Part shown: positions 1 to 6,216 of the stretch, one piece after another
Layout: each line of letters starts with the position of its first letter
How positions within the stretch are numbered: the first letter of the stretch is position 1
Assembly (NCBI GenBank): GCA_003154635.1
Contig: PMDX01000314.1
Location: 1 to 10,397, forward strand
From: Actinomycetota bacterium
Lineage (GTDB): Bacteria; Actinomycetota; Geothermincolia; Fen-727; Anoxymicrobiaceae
Direction: 5' to 3'
DNA: 10,397 bases
Made by a program: the position numbers and the translations under genes
Notes under the pieces: model-generated
What the model was told of the DNA's origin: nothing
Seen by the model: the letters and a program-made list of their open reading frames with translations, nothing else
Databases searched by the model: none

Positions 1-705
1 GCCGAGATGCTGATGCGCATGTACCTCAGGTGGTCCGAGCGAAGGCGCTTCAAGGTAGATCTCAACGACGTGCAGCCGGGCGACGGCGGCGGCATAAAGA
101 GCGCCACTTTCACCGTCAGCGGCCGCAACGCTTTCGGGCTGCTCTCGACTGAAAAGGGCGTGCACAGGCTGGTGCGCATCTCTCCGTTCGACTTCTCCAA
201 GCGGCGCCATACCTCATTCGTTTCGCTCGACGTCATTCCCGAGGTAGGGGAGGAGATCGAGATCGAGATCGACCCGAAAGACCTTCGCATCGATACATAC
301 CGCTCCTCGGGAGCCGGAGGCCAGCACGTCAACGTGACCGACTCCGCCGTCCGTATAACGCACCTGCCGACGGGCATCGTGGTACAGGTGCAGAATGAGC
401 GCTCTCAGATGAGTAACAAGACCATCGCAATGAAGATACTGAAATCACGGCTCTTTGAGGCCGCGCGCAAGGAAAAGGAAAAAGAGATACAGGCTCTTCG
501 GGGCTTGAGAAAAGATATCGCCTGGGGAAGCCAGATCCGCTCTTACGTGTTCCACCCGTATCAGCTCGTCAAAGACCACCGTTCGGGCCTCGAGACAGGA
601 AACGTCCAGGCGGTCATGGACGGAGACATCGACTCGTTCGTCGAGGAAGGGCTCCGCTGGATGAAAAAGCAGGAATCCGAGCAGGCCAGGGTTGGCAAGT
701 CATGA
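1..705 (+). CDS. prfB: Peptide chain release factor 2 (RF2), 5'-truncated by the window edge
   Basis: This cytoplasmic class I release factor reads UGA and UAA stop codons in the ribosomal A site and triggers peptidyl-tRNA hydrolysis. The reading frame is open from base 1, so the gene begins upstream; the 234 residues present are roughly the last two thirds of a family of about 365 residues. The SPF tripeptide that marks RF2 rather than RF1 is encoded at 181-189, within VRISPFDF. The catalytic GGQ loop is at 316-324, within SGAGGQHVN, the motif whose Gln is normally methylated by PrmC. The C-terminal domain ends with WGSQIRSYVFHPY, DHRSG and a TGNVQAVMDG segment typical of RF2. The +1 programmed frameshift site found in many prfB genes would lie upstream and cannot be judged here. 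The TGA stop overlaps the ATG of the next gene (ATGA at 702-705), which suggests translational coupling. Confidence 0.97.
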   Translation, partial: AEMLMRMYLRWSERRRFKVDLNDVQPGDGGGIKSATFTVSGRNAFGLLSTEKGVHRLVRISPFDFSKRRHTSFVSLDVIPEVGEEIEIEIDPKDLRIDTYRSSGAGGQHVNVTDSAVRITHLPTGIVVQVQNERSQMSNKTIAMKILKSRLFEAARKEKEKEIQALRGLRKDIAWGSQIRSYVFHPYQLVKDHRSGLETGNVQAVMDGDIDSFVEEGLRWMKKQESEQARVGKS

Positions 706-1469
706 GCGAGACATCCCGAGGGGCCTCTAGCACCCTCCGCATCAAGACCGATCTCCACGTGCACACGGTCGCGAGCGGTCACGCGTTCTCCACGGTAAGG
801 GAGATCTGCGCGGGCGCTTCGGCGAGGGGGATCGAGATGGTCGGCATCACCGACCACGGGCCTTCGATGCCGGGTGGGCCGCACATCTACTACTTCGCCA
901 ACATGGTCGTCCTGCCGCGCGTGCTCGGCGGGGTGAAGGTGCTCAGGAGCGCGGAGTGCAATATCCTCGATACGTCCGGCAAGCTCGACATCCACGAGCG
1001 AGCTCTGGACGTACTCGACATCGTCCACGCCGGGTTTCACCCGTTCACGGGTTATGAGGGCGCGTCCGTTGAAGAGAACACGCGCGCGATTGTCTCGGTG
1101 ATAACCAGCGGCATGGTCGATATAGTGGTCCATCCCGGCAACCCGCTATACCCTCTCGACTATGGAACGGTAGTCGAGGCGGCCGCGTCTAATAATGTGT
1201 TGCTTGAAGTTAATAACTCATCATTTACGGTTGTTCGTAAAGGCAGCCGCGACAATTGCGCTGTCATAGTCAAGGAGGCCAGGGCTCGCGGAGCGCGTCT
1301 GTGTGTGGGGAGCGATGCCCATGACGCGACGCTCGTGGGAGCATTCGGCCGCGCGCTGGAGCTATTGGACGAGATGGATTTTGACGACGGAAACATCGTC
1401 AACCGCGATACCGCATCCGTTCTTGATTTCCGCAAGTCGAGGGGAAAGAAGGACATCCCGTTCGAGTAA
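702..1469 (+). CDS. PHP-domain metallophosphatase, YcdX type
   Basis: A 255-residue PHP-fold phosphoesterase, closely similar in pattern to E. coli YcdX. Family knowledge: these bind a trinuclear metal site and hydrolyse phosphomonoesters; the physiological substrate is not established. The ligand set is visible: H19 and H21 in TDLHVHT, H27 in ASGHAFS, D51-H52 in GITDHGP, E85 in SAECNI, H113 in AGFHPF, H144 in VVHPGNP, and D205 with H207 in GSDAHD. LEVNNSSF followed by RKGS and DNC is also a YcdX signature. Length matches the family (about 245 residues). It starts at the ATG overlapping the prfB stop, so it is probably translated by coupling and cotranscribed with prfB. A short stretch at about 1186-1240 is markedly more AT-rich than the rest of the gene although the encoded residues are conserved. 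It could be annotated more loosely as a histidinol-phosphatase-like PHP protein, but it lacks the features of HisK. Confidence 0.93.
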   Translation: MSETSRGASSTLRIKTDLHVHTVASGHAFSTVREICAGASARGIEMVGITDHGPSMPGGPHIYYFANMVVLPRVLGGVKVLRSAECNILDTSGKLDIHERALDVLDIVHAGFHPFTGYEGASVEENTRAIVSVITSGMVDIVVHPGNPLYPLDYGTVVEAAASNNVLLEVNNSSFTVVRKGSRDNCAVIVKEARARGARLCVGSDAHDATLVGAFGRALELLDEMDFDDGNIVNRDTASVLDFRKSRGKKDIPFE

Positions 1470-1719
1470 GCCAAATATATATAGCCCTAACTTCGGGGTG
1501 TGAGGTTGCGCGCCGGAAAACGTTTTAGAGCGCGAAAAGACTGATCGACTTCCATGGAGGGTCGAACGAAGCCTGAAACATAGGTTGTTTTCAACAATAG
1601 TTTACTTTTGCATCAGGAATCCATTAAAGAAACACCAGGTGTGTTAACATATGCAATCATATTCATCATTAGCTATTATTAGTAACAATAGTATAAAATA
1701 AGCACTGGAGGGATCAGGC
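1470..1719 (+). promoter_or_regulatory. AT-rich upstream region of ftsE with candidate promoter and palindrome
   Basis: A 250-bp gene-free stretch; its second half (about 1575-1705) is strikingly AT-rich against GC-rich neighbours. A candidate promoter is TTAGCT (1669-1674), 17 bp, TATAAA (1692-1697); the -10 is good and the -35 weak. A second -35-like TTAACA lies at 1644-1649 without a well-placed -10. A perfect palindrome ACACC-A-GGTGT lies at 1632-1642, and an inverted repeat CTATT/AATAG at 1673-1677 and 1687-1691 overlaps the candidate core promoter. An imperfect hairpin TCGAC/GTCGA lies at 1545-1549 and 1561-1565. No T-tract terminator for the upstream operon is obvious. Promoter positions are inferred from consensus only. 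Confidence 0.5.
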
Positions 1720-2406
1720 TTGATTAAATTCAGGAGAGTCACAAAAGCCTACCAGGGCAATATATATGCGCTTGACGATGTAACTGTCGACATCGGAAAG
1801 AAGGAGTTCGTCTTCATCGTGGGGCCCAGCGGGTCCGGTAAGTCGACATTCATCAAGTTAATGCTCAAGGAAGATGAGCCCACAAGCGGCCAGATATACA
1901 TCGCAGACACCAACCTCAACGATATCAAGAAGTGGAAGGTTCCGTACCTCAGGCGCAAGGTGGGTTGCGTGTTCCAGGATTTCAAGCTCCTCCCGCAGAA
2001 GACGATCTACGAAAATGTCGCTTACGCTCTCGAAGTCACCGGCCGCCCGCGAAGGGTCATCGAGACGTACGTCCCCGAAGTGCTTCGTCTCGTGGGGCTC
2101 TCGCACAAGCTCGATGCATATCCCGATGAGATGTCGGGCGGTGAGCAGCAGCGTGCTTCCATCGCCCGGGCGTTCGTTAATCGGCCGCCTATCCTGCTGG
2201 CGGACGAGCCCACTGGAAACCTCGACCCCTCGATGTCCATCGGTATCGTCAAGCTGCTCGAGCGGATAAACAACACGGGCACGACCGTGATCATGGCGAC
2301 TCACGACCAGGACATCGTCAACACCTTCAAGAAGCGCGTTGTCGAGCTTCGAGACGGCCGCGTGATCCGAGACCAGGCAAGAGGTGTCTACGGTTATGGC
2401 AATTAA
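1720..2406 (+). CDS. ftsE: Cell division ATP-binding protein FtsE
   Basis: The cytoplasmic ATPase of the FtsEX complex, an ABC-type machine at the division site that does not transport a solute but drives conformational control of periplasmic or extracellular peptidoglycan hydrolases. At 228 residues it is the usual length. Seen in the sequence: Walker A GPSGSGKST at residues 35-43, Q-loop Q86 in CVFQDFKLL, ABC signature SGGEQQR from 139, Walker B ILLADEP with D162 and E163, D-loop NLDP, and switch H195 in MATHDQ. FQDFKLLPQKTIYENV is characteristic of FtsE. The start is TTG, chosen because TGGAGGG (1706-1712) lies 7 nt upstream and no other in-frame start fits; the protein then begins MIKFRRV, as FtsE proteins do. 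The 3' end overlaps ftsX. Confidence 0.97.
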   Translation: MIKFRRVTKAYQGNIYALDDVTVDIGKKEFVFIVGPSGSGKSTFIKLMLKEDEPTSGQIYIADTNLNDIKKWKVPYLRRKVGCVFQDFKLLPQKTIYENVAYALEVTGRPRRVIETYVPEVLRLVGLSHKLDAYPDEMSGGEQQRASIARAFVNRPPILLADEPTGNLDPSMSIGIVKLLERINNTGTTVIMATHDQDIVNTFKKRVVELRDGRVIRDQARGVYGYGN

Positions 2407-3298
2407 CTTCAAATACTTCTTCAAAGAATCCGCGTCGAGCATGCGACGCAACATGGCGCTGACGGTCGCCGCGATCATGGTGACCTCCCTGTCGCTCGTG
2501 CTCCTTGGCGCCGTTGGGATGATGGTCCATGCCGGCAACAACATCGCGGGCGACATGAAAGAGCGGGTCGACGAGATACGCGTGTTCCTCAGGGATGACA
2601 TCTCTTCTGAGGAGATCCAGAGCATGCAGAACTTCATAACCAGGATGTCCGAGGTTAAAAGCGCCAAGTTCATCTCCAAAGAAGCGGCCATGGTGGAGTA
2701 CAGGCAGATGTTCAAGGACCAGCAGGCAATGCTCGATCAGATCGAGGGCAATCCGCTTCCGGCATCGTTCAGAGTCCGGATGACAGACCCCAAGTACAAC
2801 TCAGTGGTGGCGGGCCGGCTCGAAACGCGGCCCGAGGTCAGCGTCGACTCTAATGGAAAGAAAGAGATCAAGAACGAGAAGGATGTAGTGAATAAAGTCC
2901 TTAGAGTCACGAGCATGGTTCAGAAGATAGGTTTCATCGTTGTAATAGCGTTTGGCATCGTAGCTATCGCGCTGGTCTCGATCACCATCAGGATGGCCAT
3001 CTACTCCCGGCGCAAGGAGATCGGCATCATGAAGCTGGTGGGCGCGACCAACTGGTTCATACGCTGGCCGTTCATGATGGAAGGCGTCTTCGAAGGTTTT
3101 CTCGGCGCCGTGTTCGCGATAATCATAACAGTGCTCCTCCAGTCGACACTTATCCAGAAATTCGGTACCGCGGCCGGCATTTCAAACCTCGTGACGGGTG
3201 GCTATACCACCGTGCTTGCGTTCGTGCTGGTTGTCTTCGGCATCTTTATCGGCGCACTCGGAAGCGGCCTTGCACTGCGCAGGTTCGTCGAGGTCTAG
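2396..3298 (+). CDS. ftsX: Cell division protein FtsX (ABC-type permease subunit)
   Basis: The membrane partner of FtsE. About 300 residues with four predicted membrane segments at roughly 19-44, 176-199, 229-250 and 272-294, and a large outside domain between the first and second (about 45-175) that in the family contacts the murein hydrolase or its activator. NPLPASFRV at 119-127 is a conserved FtsX motif of that domain. RRKEIGIMKLVGATN at 205-219 is the conserved cytoplasmic coupling loop. The ATG at 2396 is preferred because AAGAGGTG (2379-2386) lies 9 nt upstream and the protein starts MAINFKYFF, as expected; an in-frame GTG at 2384 would add four residues but has poor ribosome-binding sequence. 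It overlaps ftsE by 11 bp, so the two are translationally coupled. No M23 or NlpC/P60 hydrolase gene follows, unlike many Gram-positive ftsEX loci. Confidence 0.96.
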   Translation: MAINFKYFFKESASSMRRNMALTVAAIMVTSLSLVLLGAVGMMVHAGNNIAGDMKERVDEIRVFLRDDISSEEIQSMQNFITRMSEVKSAKFISKEAAMVEYRQMFKDQQAMLDQIEGNPLPASFRVRMTDPKYNSVVAGRLETRPEVSVDSNGKKEIKNEKDVVNKVLRVTSMVQKIGFIVVIAFGIVAIALVSITIRMAIYSRRKEIGIMKLVGATNWFIRWPFMMEGVFEGFLGAVFAIIITVLLQSTLIQKFGTAAGISNLVTGGYTTVLAFVLVVFGIFIGALGSGLALRRFVEV

Positions 3299-3433
3299 GC
3301 GCGTGTCCGCATCAGACGGCCGCGCGCGCAGAACTTTCATGGGCGATTATGCGTCGTATCATTTTGAAGTGATTGCGTCTATCATTATCCGTATGCCGGC
3401 AACCCGGCCGGTTTCTACCCAGCGAGAGAGGGA
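3299..3433 (+). other. Spacer between ftsX and the S41 protease gene
   Basis: 135 bp. A 5-bp hairpin GCCGG-CAAC-CCGGC lies at 3395-3408, without a following T-tract, so it is not a convincing terminator. A weak promoter-like pair, TTGAAG (3364-3369) and TATCCG (3386-3391) with a 16-bp gap, is present. A 32-codon reading frame (3339-3437) ends in ATGA with the protease start; it has no clear ribosome-binding site. The purine-rich GAGAGAGGGA directly before 3434 is the probable ribosome-binding site of the protease. Confidence 0.35.
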
Positions 3434-5065
3434 ATGAACAACCAGAGCAACAACGAAGGTCCGGGCCATGTGGAAGGCCAGGGCTCCGAGCAGGGGCAAC
3501 AGGCCCTAAACCAGCAGCCGGCGCCGTCCCAGGGCCAGGTCCCACCAGAGGGACAGGTCCCGCCGCCACCTCCGCAGTACCCGCAAGAACCCGCCCAGAG
3601 CCCGCAGGCGCAACCTCCAGGGGGACCGCCACCGCCGCCAACGGGCGCGGTGCCGCCCCAGGGCGCACAGTACCCGCCGGGTCAACCGTACCAGCAGTCA
3701 TACCCGAGCGGTGCTCAGCAACCGCCTGTAGCGCCAGGTGCGCAAGCCTACGACCTGCCGGCTCTCGATAACGGTGGCAAGATGTCGCGTCGTAACAAGA
3801 TAATACTGTCGACCGTCATCGTCCTTGTCGTCCTTGGGCTGTTGGTGGGCGTAGGTTTTGTGGTAGATCGCGTTTTGTTCAGCGGGAACCAGGGAGCGGC
3901 ATTTAATCTCGAGGCGTCCCCGTCGTACCAGGACGCGCTGTTCGACATAAAGCACTATTACTACAAAGATTACTCTGAGGCCAAGATAACGGCCGCGGCC
4001 AGCCTCGCCGTCGAGAAGGCGAAGAAGAAGGGCGTAAAGAGCGCTACGGAACTCCTCGACACAGGGCTAACCGCGTTGGTCGGCGCGCTGAAAGACGCGC
4101 ACACGAACTACCTCTCACCACAGGAGAACAAGAGGCTGTCCGAGGACCTGAGCGGCAGCTTCGATGGCGTGGGGTTCACCCTTCGCGAAGACAAGGCTAC
4201 AAAGCGGCCAAAAGTAGTTACGATCATCAAGGGCTCGCCCAGCGAAAAGGCCGGTGTCAAGCCCAACGACATTATCATGTCGGTTGACGGTAAGGACACC
4301 AAGGGCGAGGCGCTGGACGCTGTGGTGCTGCGCATTCGCGGTAAGGCCGGAACCAAGGTCAAGCTGGTCGTCCAGCGTGGTGGAAAGACAGTGAACTTCA
4401 ACATCACCAGGGAAAAGATCAGCATCCCGGACTTCGAATCGGAGATGCAGGACGGGGACATCGGAGTACTCAAGCTGTACGAGTTCAATAGCGGCGTCAG
4501 CGACAAATTGAGGGCTGCGGTCAATGACCTGCAGGCCAAGGGCGCAAAGGGATTCATCCTGGACCTGCGCAACGACCCGGGCGGACTTCTCGATGAGGCC
4601 GTAAAAGTCTCCAGTGTCTTTATCGACAGCGGTCCGATCGTGTCGTATCAGACCAAGGGCGAAAAGAAAGTCACCGAGGATGCGCAGGGTGGAGCGGCCA
4701 CGAATCTCCCACTCGTAGTTCTCACCAACGGCGGGAGCGCGAGCTCTTCCGAGATCACCGCGGGGGCGCTCAAGGACAGGGGGCGTGCGACGCTGGTGGG
4801 GTCCAAGACATACGGAAAGGGCTCAGTTCAGAAAGTGTTCGAGCTCGAGAACAACGGCGCCGCCAAGCTGACGATCGCGCTTTACTACCTGCCGAACGGC
4901 GAGTCCATTGACGGCAAAGGTATCCAGCCGGATGCGCCGGTCACCGAGATCAAAGATAATCCCGAGGCTACCGATAAAGCTCAGATGAACGAGGCCAAGA
5001 AGGTCCTGAACAACCTTATCCAGGGCAAACCGCCCACCAGCGAGATTATCCAGCTCGCCGCCTGA
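3434..5065 (+). CDS. Membrane-anchored carboxy-terminal processing protease, peptidase family S41, with PDZ domain
   Basis: A 543-residue protease of the CtpA/CtpB/Tsp type that degrades or trims proteins from their C-termini outside the membrane. Order: Pro/Gln/Gly-rich low-complexity cytoplasmic tail (1-115), one membrane anchor (about 122-146), S41 N-terminal helical region (about 163-235, with KDAHTNYLSPQE), PDZ domain (about 240-325, GVGFTL to VVQRGGK), then the catalytic core. S437 in GSASSSEI and K462 in YGKGSVQ form the Ser/Lys dyad; their 25-residue spacing equals that in Tsp (S430/K455), and Q466 fits the third residue of the CtpB triad. DLRNDPGG (377-384) and PNGESIDGKGIQPD are further family motifs. 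The tail makes it longer than most family members; a shorter start at 3782 (MSRRNKI) is possible, but its ribosome-binding sequence is weak. It follows ftsX and precedes a terminator, so it may be cotranscribed with ftsEX. Substrate unknown. Confidence 0.95.
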   Translation: MNNQSNNEGPGHVEGQGSEQGQQALNQQPAPSQGQVPPEGQVPPPPPQYPQEPAQSPQAQPPGGPPPPPTGAVPPQGAQYPPGQPYQQSYPSGAQQPPVAPGAQAYDLPALDNGGKMSRRNKIILSTVIVLVVLGLLVGVGFVVDRVLFSGNQGAAFNLEASPSYQDALFDIKHYYYKDYSEAKITAAASLAVEKAKKKGVKSATELLDTGLTALVGALKDAHTNYLSPQENKRLSEDLSGSFDGVGFTLREDKATKRPKVVTIIKGSPSEKAGVKPNDIIMSVDGKDTKGEALDAVVLRIRGKAGTKVKLVVQRGGKTVNFNITREKISIPDFESEMQDGDIGVLKLYEFNSGVSDKLRAAVNDLQAKGAKGFILDLRNDPGGLLDEAVKVSSVFIDSGPIVSYQTKGEKKVTEDAQGGAATNLPLVVLTNGGSASSSEITAGALKDRGRATLVGSKTYGKGSVQKVFELENNGAAKLTIALYYLPNGESIDGKGIQPDAPVTEIKDNPEATDKAQMNEAKKVLNNLIQGKPPTSEIIQLAA

Positions 5066-5094
5066 CACCAGCAGATACACAGGAAACCTGACAT

Positions 5095-5125
5095 GAGCCG
5101 GGTCTCTCCAGGCCCGGTTCTTTTT
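5095..5125 (+). terminator. Intrinsic terminator after the S41 protease
   Basis: Stem GAGCCGGG (5095-5102) pairs with CCCGGTTC (5113-5120) with one G-T pair and a 10-nt loop, followed at once by TTTTT (5121-5125). It lies 30 bp behind the protease stop and separates ftsEX-protease transcription from smpB. Confidence 0.85.
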
Positions 5126-5185
5126 ATGCGATGTATCCGAACTTGCGCATCTTGAGGCCTCTCATTCACCGTCCCGGCTCAATGT

Positions 5186-5191
5186 TATACT
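5186..5191 (+). promoter_or_regulatory. -10 box of smpB, placed for a leaderless transcript
   Basis: TATACT matches the TATAAT consensus at five of six positions and ends 6 bp before the smpB ATG (5198). A start point at the usual distance would fall on or next to the A of the ATG. There is no Shine-Dalgarno sequence in the few bases before the ATG. The -35 is weak: TTCACC at 5165-5170 gives a 15-bp spacer. The box is seen directly; leaderless initiation is inferred. Confidence 0.6.
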
Positions 5192-5197
5192 CTGAGC

Positions 5198-5683
5198 ATG
5201 GCTAAGAAAGGCGAAAAACAGGGCTTCCAGGTCAAGGCTACCAACCGCAAGGCTCTCCGGGACTACGACATCGAAGAAAAGATGGAGGCCGGGCTGGTGC
5301 TGGTCGGGAGCGAGATCAAATCTATCCGCGATGGCGGTGCCAACTTGCGTGACGCTTACGCGACCGTAGAGGGTGGCGAGGTCTGGCTGTACGAGATGAA
5401 TGTCGCGCCATATATGCAGGCGTCGTATTTCGGTCACGAACAGCGCAGGCCAAGAAAGCTCCTGCTCCACAAGGACGAGATCAAGCGGCTGACGGGCAAG
5501 ATAACCGAAAGAGGGTATACTCTTGTCCCTATCAAGTTGTACATTAGGGATGGTAAGGCTAAGGTGGAGCTCGGCCTTGCGCGTGGCAAGCGCCAGTACG
5601 ACAAGCGTCACGATCTGGCTAAAAGAGACGCCGAGCGCGAAATGGACCGTGCAATGCGCCATAAAGGTCGCAGAGGCTCCTGA
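5198..5683 (+). CDS. smpB: SsrA-binding protein SmpB
   Basis: A small basic protein that binds the tRNA-like end of tmRNA, delivers it to stalled ribosomes and mimics the missing codon-anticodon helix during trans-translation. 161 residues, within the normal range. Seen: the OB-fold core with DYDIEEKMEAG, LVGSEIKSIRDG and ANLRDAY, the later HKDEI and LVPIKLY strands, and the C-terminal tail GKRQYDKRHDLAKRDAERE, whose basic helix reaches into the mRNA path in the family. It starts at ATG 5198; the protein begins MAKKGEKQ as SmpB proteins often do. No ribosome-binding site is visible, consistent with leaderless translation. The stop lies 27 bp from the tmRNA 5' end, so it may be cotranscribed with ssrA. 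Confidence 0.98.
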   Translation: MAKKGEKQGFQVKATNRKALRDYDIEEKMEAGLVLVGSEIKSIRDGGANLRDAYATVEGGEVWLYEMNVAPYMQASYFGHEQRRPRKLLLHKDEIKRLTGKITERGYTLVPIKLYIRDGKAKVELGLARGKRQYDKRHDLAKRDAEREMDRAMRHKGRRGS

Positions 5684-5710
5684 CCTTCGCGAACGCTAGG
5701 ACAAGAACAT

Positions 5711-6059
5711 GGGGGCGATACGGTTTCGACAGGAGTGATTTAGGCTCTGGTGCGAGTCGAGCTCCAATAACTCGTTAAACTGTTGGAAAAACACAAACGC
5801 CAACACTGAATTGGCCCTGGCTGCTTAAACAGTAGTCACGTCCCCCGGTTAGCGCCTGCGGAGCCGGGTAGGGCGACGTTAGCAGGATAGCCCGAGTGCC
5901 GGGGTCCCGACAGCGCAAGGGCGAAATTTTCCGGGACTGGCAACGGCAAGGCCGTCCGCGGGCCGAACCGCTTGCGAGACTTTAAACCGCGAAACACGCT
6001 CGTAGAAACCATGGCTGAGGCTCTCTTGGACGGGGGTTCGACTCCCCCCGCCTCCACCA
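5711..6059 (+). ncRNA. ssrA: Transfer-messenger RNA (tmRNA), one-piece
   Basis: 349 nt. The 5' end GGGGGCG (5711-5717) pairs with CGCCTCC (6049-6055) to form the 7-bp acceptor stem with one G-T pair, followed by A and an encoded CCA (6057-6059). The conserved GGTTTCGAC of the D-like region is at 5722-5730. The T arm is GGGGG (6032-6036), loop TTCGACT, CCCCC (6044-6048). Pseudoknot 1 is visible: CGAGT (5753-5757) with ACTCG (5770-5774), interlocked with TCCAA (5763-5767) and TTGGA (5783-5787). Eleven nt later, the same gap as in E. coli, is the resume codon GCC (5799-5801). The tag frame is 5799-5828 and encodes ANTELALAA then TAA, ending in the LALAA-type degron read by ClpXP-like proteases. 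GC-rich pseudoknots follow from about 5840 onward. The transcript is probably read from the smpB side and processed by RNase P; I see no strong promoter of its own and no clear terminator. Confidence 0.97.
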
Positions 6060-6216
6060 TTCCCTCGTTGTATCGGGCCTCCGACACCAATAATCACGCA
6101 GCGTACGTAAGGTCAAAGCCGGCAAGTACCATTCTGTGTTGACTCTCAGGCTGATTGAAAAAATGCGCTATACTCCTGAGCAGGAAGATGCTTTGTCAGT
6201 GGGAGAGAGGATCGCC
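6060..6216 (+). promoter_or_regulatory. ssrA-to-hydrolase spacer with candidate promoter
   Basis: 157 bp. A TATACT -10-like box lies at 6169-6174, followed by CCTGAGCA; nearly the same string follows the -10 of smpB. No -35 at a standard distance is convincing: TTGACT at 6139-6144 gives a 24-bp gap. A weak hairpin TCGG/CCGA around 6073-6084 lies just behind tmRNA without a T-tract. GGGAGAGAGG at 6201-6210 is a good ribosome-binding site for the ATG at 6217. Confidence 0.45.

Noticed and set aside
2384..2395. GTG start for ftsX four codons upstream
   Set aside because: The best ribosome-binding sequence, AAGAGGTG, overlaps this GTG and is instead correctly spaced for ATG 2396.
1858..2715. A 285-codon antisense reading frame across ftsE and ftsX
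   Set aside because: It lies opposite two well-recognised genes, has no family-like motifs, and is a common by-product of codon bias in GC-rich DNA.
3373..3771. An overlapping + strand frame (132 codons) in the Pro-rich start of the protease
   Set aside because: It is a GC-rich shift of the Pro/Gln repeats; it stops without any domain, while the protease frame runs into a good membrane anchor and catalytic core.
6030..6059. tmRNA 3' end as an occupied integration site
   Set aside because: I found no second copy of this end downstream in the window and no integrase gene; a far-end repeat could lie outside but cannot be shown here.
5836..6097. Two antisense reading frames over the tmRNA
   Set aside because: The tmRNA assignment is secure from acceptor stem, T arm, pseudoknot and tag; the frames are chance openings in structured RNA sequence.
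6136..6216. A 27-residue N-terminal extension of the serine hydrolase
   Set aside because: It would bury the lipoprotein signal peptide internally, lacks a ribosome-binding site and covers the candidate promoter; ATG 6217 has a strong site.
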